Source: Scortum barcoo (Eukaryota > Chordata > Actinopteri > Centrarchiformes > Terapontidae). Taken from it: 64,000 nt of DNA. A program made the translations under genes and the position numbers. This document shows, piece after piece, positions 46,665-57,000 of this stretch (positions are counted from its first letter, which is position 1; each line of letters opens with the position of its first letter). A model generated the notes under the pieces. It was given only the letters and a program-made list of their open reading frames with translations. It was not told where the DNA came from and did no database searches. The stretch spans positions 24,245,803-24,309,802 of the forward strand of contig CM041534.1 in assembly GCA_023238725.1 (NCBI GenBank). The letters run 5' to 3'.

Positions 46665-46967
46665 GTAGGGATGGGAACAATGGATACAGTGATATATCAC
46701 AATACAACCTCCTGTGATGCATAATTGTGACTTTCTTTTCAGCACTGTCACAAAGTGCCAGGTCAAACAACATCCAAAACGAGACCAATCGTCTAAAAAA
46801 TTCTGTGAAACTAAAAGCTCATCTAATGCAGGAAAGTTGCTTCATACATAGTTTTCACTTCAGTTACATTTAGTAATATATCACAGGTGATCATCTTGCA
46901 GTATATCACAGAATCACAGGATTAGTGATTCGACTGTGGATAACGTATCATTGTTTCCCAACCCTAC
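46665..46967. mobile_element. hAT-like MITE with imperfect inverted ends
   Basis: Left end GTAGGGATGGGAACAATG; right end, reverse complemented, GTAGGGTTGGGAAACAATG. The inverted match continues as GATAC/GATAC. The 303-base element is AT-rich inside, with no ORF. TAGGG-type ends suggest hAT, but the 8-bp flanks (ACTGCCAA and TGCAGAGT) do not match. Confidence 0.7.
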
Positions 46968-48492
46968 TGCAGAGTGCTTACAATTCATTTAATATATTTT
47001 GTCAACATAGAACATATAGTCATCAGCGAAATATATGATATGCTTCGTGTCAGATTGAAAGAGTAAATGTGAGTATGTTAGATTAGCATGAACTTTTTTT
47101 TAATAAAAAAGAATCTACGTTCTAGTTCAGACATTTTCAATCTTAAAACTTTTAATCAAACAGAATTTAGTTATGAAGGTAAGAAAGAAAAGGAAGCGAT
47201 TTTTCATGCCAAATAATTCATGATCATCAGCATCTCAGCTCTGATTTTTCACACCCAGTTCCCAGTTGTCATGATTGCGTCTTTACTGCCACCTTAATCC
47301 ATCGCTCAGCCGTCTGGGGGTGCAGTGTACTCTGAAAATATTTTGGTGTCTGATTATTGGATCATTTGTTCCCTCGTCATAAAAAAGCCCAAATAAAAAC
47401 ACCCCAAACAAGCTCAATTTGGTCAAACCAAAGATTTGAACCAGCGATACCAAATTTAGGGGGGGGATTTCAACCACCACCAACCCTGGGGGGCCCGGAG
47501 GATGAGGGAGGGGAGGGTAGGGACATGCAGGGGAGGGGGGCAGGTGACGTCTTGGTCTTCTTGTCGTTCAATCATTCCTGTCGGAGAGAAGCAGTGTGTC
47601 TTTAAGGGGTTGTAATGATTTCCTGTTTCAAAATAAGCAAAACACAGGTACAGTTGTTACACAGATGTTTAGTTTTAACATCCTTCAGTCTTCTTCTTTT
47701 GAAAAGCTGCTGAATAAACAACAGACAGACGAGTTTCAAGAGTTTCAAAAATTCTGACAATAAGAAAATGAGATTTTATTTACCCTTCTTTAATTTTTTT
47801 TGGCCATCATTCCATGTTCTTCCTGATTCAACTCAGAGTACTCACCGTACATTTGTGCTGTTTTATGACGTAAATGTTGATCAGACATATACGTCAGTTA
47901 TCTTGGTTAGATGGTTTTCATAACTTGTTTTAATGACACGTTCACATCATATTGGATAGGTGGTAGAAACAGGAAGGATTCCCATGTTAACAGGTTTTTA
48001 TATGTTATCAAGACAGAACGCAGCATGAGCCCCAATGTTAGTTTTCTTTTAAATATTACTTTGGTGGCTTAGAGAGGTTTTTAAATAAAAAAAAATAAAT
48101 TAAAATAATTTGAAAGATGGTGTAATTAAAGCACAACAAGTCACACATGCATGACGTCAGACTAGTGATGGGAATGATGGCCACATATAAACTAATAAAG
48201 AAGCAGTGGGTACACTTTTAAGTAGAACAGATTGGCAAAATGACTTAAATGCACCTTACATTTATTCATCTACAACAGATTTGTTCCTTTAGCGATGAAT
48301 AAATGCGAAGCCTCCGTGCTGCATGTGTGACTCGATGAAAATGGCAAAACTTTAAACTCAAGTGGAGTTCAAAGAGTTGTGTTTGGAGGTTACAAACAAG
48401 ATAAAAATGCCGTGGATGTTTCCCATAAAATCACCATTTCACACTCGCCATAAATGCAGCACAAATATCCATAAAAAATAATAATAGCAATA
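46968..48492. other. Gene-free stretch with a G-rich patch
   Basis: Apart from the G-quadruplex patch near 47.5 kb, nothing recognised. Confidence 0.5.
47506..47522 (+). other. Perfect G-quadruplex motif
   Basis: Four G3+ runs with loops of 1-2 bases (GGGAGGGGAGGGTAGGG) inside a wider G-rich patch, 47459-47545. Confidence 0.75.
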
Positions 48493-49047
48493 CAGTAATC
48501 CCTCACTATATCGTGCTTCGATTTTCGCGGCTTCACTATATCGTAGATTTTATATGAAAACATATATCGCATGCGGATGTTTCGCTGGTTCGCGGATTTC
48601 TGCGGAGGATATTGACGCGTCATGTATCCTGGGCGCTGACTGGCTCAGCGCAGCATTAGATTCTGCTTTGCGTTACTCAGCATCTCGTCTCGTCAGCATC
48701 AGGTGTTACAGTAAATATAAAATTATTTTTGTTAAAATATGTATTATTACAATGCGTTTAAAACTGTATTACGTATTAAATAAAACTCCTCAATGATATA
48801 CAATACATATATTTGTGCGTAGTACATAAACAGTGTGTTTACAAACATAATTTCAACTAATCTTACCTAATATCTAAGAGATTATAAAGGATTTATTTTG
48901 TATAACTGTGTGGGAAATGTTTATAAGAGTGTGGGAGGGTTTATAAGGGCTTAAAATATAAAATAAAAATAAAAATAACCATATAAACATATGGTTCCTA
49001 CTTCGCAGATTTTCACCTTTTTTCACCCCCCCGCGGAGGGATCACTG
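48493..49047. mobile_element. Tigger/mariner-like MITE with terminal inverted repeats and TA duplication
   Basis: The left end is TA-CAGTAATCCCTC (48491-48504); the right end is GAGGGATCACTG-TA (to 49049). The 12-base ends are inverted repeats with one mismatch, and both are flanked by TA, the target duplication of Tc1/mariner elements. Inner sequence next to the ends (ATATCG...TTCGCGG, CGCAGATTTTCACC) is typical of Tigger/pogo-type elements. No transposase ORF; 555 bases, non-autonomous. Confidence 0.8.
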
Positions 49048-49049
49048 TA

Positions 49050-49825
49050 AAGAGCACAGGTGCATTTATCTCATATTATACAGCTTATTAATCATGTGAC
49101 ACTAAAGGAATTGAATTAGTGTTTACAGTAACACCTTTTTACCACAAGGTGGCAGTGGTTCACCTGATGACACATCAGATCATTTCCTTTTACTTACCAA
49201 TAAACAACAGCTCGGTCAGAGCTGTGTGATTGTAAAACATATCAAATACTAAGTACTGAATTAATACTGGATATTCAGCTACAACGAAATAAAACCCAGA
49301 TCAACAATAATGACCATGAGACATTTTGATTTATGAGATTTATGAAACATTTTCCACTCAGATTATTGAAAGATTCAGATCAGGAGTTTTTAAACGAGAG
49401 TGTGTGTGGTTAATGTGGTCAAAAAGGGACCCAATACTGCATTAAATATGACTTCAACTCGAGCTCTTCAAAAACTGTAAAGCCGATACTCCTGTATAAA
49501 ACATTTACTACCCCAGTTTTACTTACTGAGTCTTACTGAACAATGTCAGAAAGCTCTTTGGAAATTAGATGCAGTTAAATTAAAATGACAGGTAAATGTT
49601 ATTCCTGCTAAATGCTGCGACCTCTGACCTCTGGGTCCCTCCCTTCATTATGTCAGTGTTGAATGTGGTGCGACTCGGAGAAGTTCGTCTGTTGGATCAG
49701 TCGGCAGGAACAGAATTTAGCACAAAGCCTCAGCAGGTTTCTCAGAATCGGTCAGCTGATCATCGTATGACGAACGCAAACTTTAAAGGTCTCATCTCTT
49801 TTATATTCCCCTCTGCTGTGTTTAC
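49050..49825. other. Downstream of the last identified pof1b exon
   Basis: Should contain or precede the unresolved pof1b terminal exon and 3' UTR; I could not place them. Confidence 0.4.
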
Positions 49826-49940
49826 CTGTTTGATCATCTCGCCCGTCCTCTCGATGACGATGGTTTTGGCTTCTTTGACGGGCGAGGTCACCTGGTAGTC
49901 GTCGCTCAGCAGGCCGAGGATCGGGTACTGGTTCCTGTAC
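49826..49940 (-). CDS. pof1b: pof1b near-terminal exon, YRNQYPILGLLSDDY
   Basis: 115 nt, acceptor TTCGCAG, donor GTAAAC. Encodes the diagnostic C-terminal block YRNQYPILGLLSDDY followed by KTIVIERTGE. If the donor is not used, the frame runs on to a TGA near 49767. The true last codons are unresolved. Confidence 0.88.
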
Positions 49941-51057
49941 CTGCGAACGCAAACATTTCAACACAGCAGGGTAAGTTAATCATTTGGTTTTCCAACATAT
50001 TACAACCTACAAATATTTTTGTCCTTTCTTTGGTTCGTCTCTTATAAACAAATGTGACATTTCTTCCTTCAAACAGCTTCATTAAACTCTGACTCGCTCC
50101 AATTCAAGTTCAATGAAGAATTCAAGAAGTTCAATGAACTGACAGTAATGATGAAAAAATGTGTTGACATATCAACTCATGTTGCATAATCCCCTGTTAT
50201 TCTTCCACTCAGTTGTTGCTTCGCCAGTTTTTTACTAAATATGCGGCTTTCAGCTGAGGAGATGAACTGTTTGAAACATACTGAGCATAAACACACATTA
50301 AGTCCAAGGCCAAAATCTACGTACTTTTACGAGTGTAGACCTTAAGTCTACCCAGTAAAAAATTGAAACGTCACAGAATGATCAGAAATTCTGAAGTAAT
50401 ATTTTAATAAATGTAAATGATTGACTTATAACGAACAAATAAAGGATCTCACCTTTACTCAAATTAAACCAAAAGCCTCTAATGTTACGATCGGTGTGTC
50501 GTTGTACCTTTTGGTGATGATGGTCTTGGTGACGTTCTTGGAGCTGTCGTTCCTCTCCTGCATCAGCTTCCTGATCTCCTGAGGGCCACAAGAGGTCAAA
50601 GGTCAGCAGTGTGACAGTGTGCTTACGAGTGTGTTTCACTAAAGATGAAACTGTAGTATTAAGGTCTCTAAAGCTGATTTTCTGCTTCTACTTACTCTTT
50701 TGTAAGTGTGTGTGTGTGAGAAAGAGTGTGTGTGAGAAACTCAAACAAAAAATACGTCATAGCAGCAGCCCAGAGGTGACACACACATTCCTGAAGTTAC
50801 ACCAACCGACAACCTGCCGCACGGAAACAAATCAAAGAGGCGAGAATGTGGTCGGACCTGCAGACTAATCGAAGAAATAAAGAAACAATTCAGCTCACAG
50901 GCCTGGAGGGAAAGTTTGTGTGTGAGAAAGTGTGTGTGTAAGTGTGTGTGTGCTTGAGAGTGTGTGTGTCTATGTAAACAGATCAGTGTGTTTTTTCAGA
51001 TAGCAACCTGCTGGCTTGGTTTCCGTAATTTGTAGCTTTTCTGCACGACTGAACACA

Positions 51058-51096
<39 letters not shown>

Positions 51097-54000
51097 TTTG
51101 TTCGTTTACCGTCGTTCTGCAGTCGTTCTGACTTATTACAACTTTTTGCAGTGTTTGTGCATTATGGGTTTCTATCTGGGACTCAAATCTCCAGTTCACT
51201 CACTCGCATCAGGAAGAGGAAATGAAAATATTTTAAGTACATGACCCGTCAGAACGACCGAGGAAGCTGATTTCCTCGTTAGCAGCAGTGAAATAAGATG
51301 AAAATGAGGCCGTGTTGTGTCTTGCAGACCTCTTCCTGTCGGGTGATGGTGGTCTGCCGCTGGTCCAACATGGCGAGCAGCTCGGAGATTTTCAGCTGGA
51401 GGCTTTTATCCGAGGACGACTTCTCGGTAGTGACCTCCGTCTGGATCCTCGTTATCTGAGTCTGAAGGGAGGATGGATTAAAAAATAAAAAAGAGACAGT
51501 TTCAGTATGTCAATGAAAAACATCTTATTAACAAGACGTGTTCTGCAGGGTTGAGTTAATCCTGAGAGCGTTTTCAGCAGAAGTTTTTTTTGTGATCAAC
51601 CATCAAAACATGTCACACAGCTCTCCTCTAAAACATCATCCATTATTCTCTGCTTCTGCTTCATCAGGGTGTTAACAAAAAAAAAAACAGTCTGAAGGTT
51701 TTCAGCTATCCTGCTGAAATCTTCAAACATCTTCTTTCATCAGGCTTGTGCCAACTCGATTCAGGCGGGAATAAAGAAAATCAGGGTGGAGTCATGTTTT
51801 TCAGGCCCTGACAAAGGCGAGGTCGACAAAAAACATCCACAGGAGACGTGACTTTAACTTTAGCTAACAGTTACTAATTATTGATTACTATTCCAGTCAG
51901 GCAGGTGTGTGGGCGGGACTTTGACAGTGAGGCTCCTCCCCCGATCACTTTTGTACAGGAGGAAATGAAAACGTGTCGTCCATCTTTATAAACAGTCAGC
52001 AGCTAACAATGACAATGCTAACGAGCAGGTTGTTTTCCATCTTCAGTGTGTTAGCATGCTGATACGCTAAGAGGAATGTCATCACTGTGGCAGGTATTTG
52101 ACAATAAACTAAAGTCTTGCACAAACTAGAAGCGATGTTAAAATCTGAAAGTATTTCCATCCTGGAGGAGATGTGCATGTCTGAACCTCCATCGGTCTGG
52201 TTCTCACCCGCAGCCTCTGGATCTCCTGGTCCTTCTCCTGTCTCATGGAGTCCAGCTGCTCTTTGTACTGCCGGGACAGCTCCTCGGTCCTGATGTGCAG
52301 AGTGGAGCTGCTGCCCTGACCTGCGAGCTGAAACACATGAAAAGACGAAAAAGACCAACAAGAGCGTTAACACTGCCTGCCTCCTCATTTATATCTCATT
52401 TATTTTAATCTCTTCATCAAGACTGAAGTGCCTCGAATGATCTTTGTTCACGGCAGAAACAACAAAAGTATTTATCACTTTGTTTTTCTTTGCTTCTTAA
52501 AGACAGTCATCACAAATTATCACCTCAAGACATCATCTAATGTCACATTAGCCACATTTATATACATACATATTCCTCTTAAAGGAATTTTACAACATGC
52601 TCAGACTTTGTGATGATGAAGATGAAAAATCTCGAGGTTGCAGCCTGGAGTTAAAACTTTTCGGCTTTTTGATCAGCAGCTGCGGTTACACCTCGGTTTA
52701 CAAGCCAGATTTTTTTCCTCTACAACAAAAATCAACTGAAATGATTCCAACAAAAGCTCTTAAAGATAAAATCATTAAGGTTTTCATGTCCCGACGTCAA
52801 AAAACTGTTGAGCCAACTAAAACTTTTCCACAAAGTTGGAGATGTTTGAAGCTCTCACGATCTGTGATTTGGAAACTCTCAGATTATCAGTCAATATAAC
52901 AATATATTTTAAAGCACATACAAGTGTTTAAATAAAACCTTTAAAAATGATAAGTGCTGCTGATGCATCTTGCAAACTATTCAAATGTTGTAAAATCCCT
53001 TTAAAAGCAGGAGTTTTATTCTGATTGAGGTCTTATTTGATCATATTTTATTACAGAGGAATATATAAAATATATCTATGTGTGCATATAAATGTGGTGA
53101 CGTTAGATGATAATAATCTCCATTATCAACAAACAGCTCAATATGTCAAAGAGATTCCTAACAAGAGAACTGTTTGATTAAATTAATATCTTCTAATGTA
53201 TTTTCTTCGCATTTTCATACTTTCTGTCGGAGCATCTCGTTTTCCTTCTCCAGCGCTCTCATCCGTCCCTCCAGCTCTTTGACCTTGAACTCGCGGCTCG
53301 AGTCGGTGTTTCGGCTGCTCATCAGCTGCATCTCCAGGGAGCGCTGGGCGGTGCTGGTTTCTTTCAGAGACAGCTGGAGGACGAAAATCACGCAGTTAAT
53401 AACGATTAATACCACAGCATCAAGCTCAGATTATTCAATATACTTAGAAATTTAAACTTAGATTTAATTTTTTTATTTTACAGGAGAAATAACTTCCATT
53501 AGATCATTATAATGAATTACATAAAGCACAATTACAGTTTTTTATTTTTATAGCTCTGCACTTCTTTTTTCATCAGTAATAAAACATGTTGTGCCTTTTT
53601 AAAGTTAACGTACAGAAGAAACACTGGAAAGATTTCAAACAAACTCAAACTGTCTCTTGTCGTTCGTCACAGTTTTCACTCAGACTTCTGCCTAAATGAG
53701 GGATTATTACGAACATTTCAGATGCTCGTGCTTCACATAAAGTGGTTCAGATAATCTGTATTAACTGTTTACTGTTGTCCATTTAGATTAGTCGGAGCGA
53801 AGCCGCCCTATTGTCAGATCTTTGTCAGCACAATGTTTTCAGAACTGGTAGAAACAATGGAAAAAACATATAAAATAAACATTTTCTGTCCGTTTTCTAC
53901 AATAAAATGAATCTTCTACAGACACAGTGCCAGCTAGCGGGCCTAATGCATAAACATTAAATATGTTTTCAGTGACAATAACACCTTTAACCTTACAGAA

Positions 54001-57000
54001 AACACACACACACACACAGGTGTACTTACCTGCAGCTGTCTGTTGTTTTCTCGGACGGCCTCCAGGAGGGAGTCGTACTGTCGAGCCTGGTCGGCTTTGA
54101 AGCTCAGATCTCTCTCCAAAGCCTCCTTCTCCCCCTCCAGACGCTGCGACCACAGAAAGAAACATGAGACACAATCACATATTTTTATCAGATATTTGTA
54201 ATAATTTCTTGTGTTTTTATTGATGATTGTTGCTCTTTGTATTGGATTAATCGTGATCAAAAGTTTTTACGTTTCTGTTTCTGTTTCCTGTTTGATTAAA
54301 AGAAAATGTGTGTTTCCATTTGCTCCGTCCAGTCAGTTTAATGCTGATTGTTTCTGTTGAGGAATTCGAGCACACAAACAAAGCGACTCCACCGCGCTGG
54401 CAGCAATCTGCTGTTATTATCTGGCCTGAAGCTTCTGAACATCTGCTGTAATTTAAAGAATTGAATTAGCTGCACAGCTGTGATGTTTTTATGCAGAGAC
54501 AAACTGTTCAGACCTGAAAGGCCGTAAAGATCTGTATGTACACGTTTTATTTATGTATGTGCGAAGCTGTCTTTGTTCAGAGATTAACATGCTGTGAGAA
54601 TATCACGCCTGTTTTCCATCTCAATATGCAAAATATGGACACAAACACATCAATCATCAGAAGCAAAAAGCTTTTAAAAATGGAAATAAATGAGCCCTGT
54701 TACTCAAAGTCAGTACAGAAAAAGTTTTAATTTTTACTTTACTTTTAAACTCAGACCACTGATAAATACTCTGACCAGACTGAACACTGTTTCCCATAAG
54801 CCCTTGAGCTTTGAGTCTGTGGTTAGTTCACTGTCTGTAATAACAGTGGGACAGTCCAGCGCTGAGGTGTTGAGGGTTTTTTTTCTCCCATCAGAGCTGC
54901 AAACTGATCATCCAGATTCACATTTCCACCTCATGTTGGAGGCTGCAGAGTCAACTAAACTCTGTCTGCATCTTTTAGTGAACAGAAATGTTTTGTTTTT
55001 TTTCCCGAGGCGGCGGCAGGTCTTACCCGCAGGTCCTCGGACATGTGGAGGAGCTCCTCTCTCAGACTGCTGAAGGTGGACAGCAGCAGACGCATGCTTT
55101 TATCCGCAGTGAGACGAGTCTAACGCAGAAACACACACACAAATCAACACATTAATGCTTCTTCACAACATTTATAAGGGAAGATAATCAATTATTTAAT
55201 GCTTCATAACATTTTATATCATTATGTGTGATTACAGCTATGTCATACTGTGTCTTCAAGCATCCAGTGATGTTTGTAAAACACTTTAAAACGTTGTATT
55301 TGCTTAAAAGGAAATCACACTTTTTAAAGGAAATTCAAAGCCTTCGTCTGTCTCACCTGCAGCAGGTAGCGGATCTGTTGTTTGGTCAGTTCAGTGGCTC
55401 CTTTGGGAAGCAAAGCTTCCACCTCCTCCCTCTCCACCTGAAACACACACACACACACACACACAAAATTCACCCCATGAAAAACTAAAGATGAAGAAAA
55501 TCCTTTCACTTTGAATATTTCCTCAGATTTGTCCAAATTACTTCTTGTAATTTTATGTGTTTGTTCCCAAAAAATGAAATGCAAACACACAAAAACACAC
55601 ACTGGCTGCATCAATGTGTATGTAATGTTTTTATAAATATATAACATGATAATATTTTATGTTTCATGTTAAATATCACCTCTGATTGTGTTTGAAGTTG
55701 ATTTTGACTTTGTGTGTGTTCAGATTTATTTACCAGATGTGTGTGTGTGTGTGCATGCGTGCGTGTGTGTGATGGAGGTTTCTGACCTTGTAATCGTTGC
55801 TTGGATCCAGCCAATGGTGTTTCCTGAAACACACAGAGAGAGGAAACAATGAGAAAACTGACGTGTGTGTGTGTGGAGAGGAAGTGGGGAAGAAAATAAA
55901 CTGTGTGTATGTGTGTGTGTGTGTGTGTTTGCCATGTATTCATCATATTAACAAAGATTAGTCACACTTTTTAGGGTAAAGGTTCTTTTAAGGTTTATTA
56001 ATTAAACATAATAATAAAATATTAATAAAAACACCTGTTTAACCTTACAAATTTTCCTAAAGAAAATGTGTTGTGGTTTAAGTATTTTACTTTCTTCGCC
56101 CTCATGTATAATTTTTCTACTTCCTGTGTTTATATTTCTTATATCAAGATAAATTCCTCATGCGTGAAAACCTGCTCGGCAATAATCCTGATTCTGATTT
56201 GTTGGAAACAATTGGTTGATTTTTTATTTAATTCAGCAAATATATATATAAAAAATCTCATTAAACCTCAAAGCTTACATTATATTGTATATGTATATTT
56301 TTCACCATCCTAACTCATTCCCACTGAAGACTTTAAAACATTTCATTTTCAGAAAGCCTTTAACAAACAGCATCATGCATCTTTGTCGGGAACTATTTTC
56401 AGCTGCAGATTAATACACACTGAGTAATCTAGTGTGCAGTTATGACAGAAGGACGGTGTGTGTGGGTGTGTTTGTGTGAGTTCAGATAAACAACAGTGTG
56501 TGTGTCTGCAGGTGGCCGACAGAGAGGTGAAAGGTCGGACGGTGATAAAGATTTCATGATTAATCTCTTTCAACACTTCAAAATGACGCCACATGAATCA
56601 CCTGGGTGGAAACCTGCAGGTTTATAAAAAAAACACCTGACCTGTACTTCATGTTCATTCTCCCTTTTTTTTTTATTATTCCTCCACCTAGTTGCCTCGT
56701 AACCTCCCACACCTGCTGCAGGACTTTCAGGTAACGAGCAGACGACTCAATAAAGCTGTGCTGCACGATTAAAGCCAAATCTTCTAAATCTACCTGAGGT
56801 GAGCTGACGTCGCTCTCTACCTTCATGATGTCACCTGCTGTGCGATCAAACCGCGGCAGGTAAAGAAAAGAAAAAACGGCCGAAACTCTCCTTTGACCTG
56901 TCGCAGCACGCCGCTCACAAAACTAATCCTAAACCCGGCGTCTGTCTCCATGACGACGACCCACAGACGTTGTCTAGGAATCCACAAACACGCCAAGATC

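Larger units (their letters stand above)
49941..55786 (-). other. pof1b introns between the clustered exons
   Basis: Seven short introns of 236 to 892 bases lie between exons from 49941 to 55356, and one of 349 bases lies at 55438-55786. They hold AT-rich sequence, (CA)n/(GT)n runs near 50.70-50.96 and 51.06 kb, 54.00 kb, 55.44 kb and 55.74 kb, and one dispersed repeat copy at 51861-52000. No extra coding sequence seen. Confidence 0.7.
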
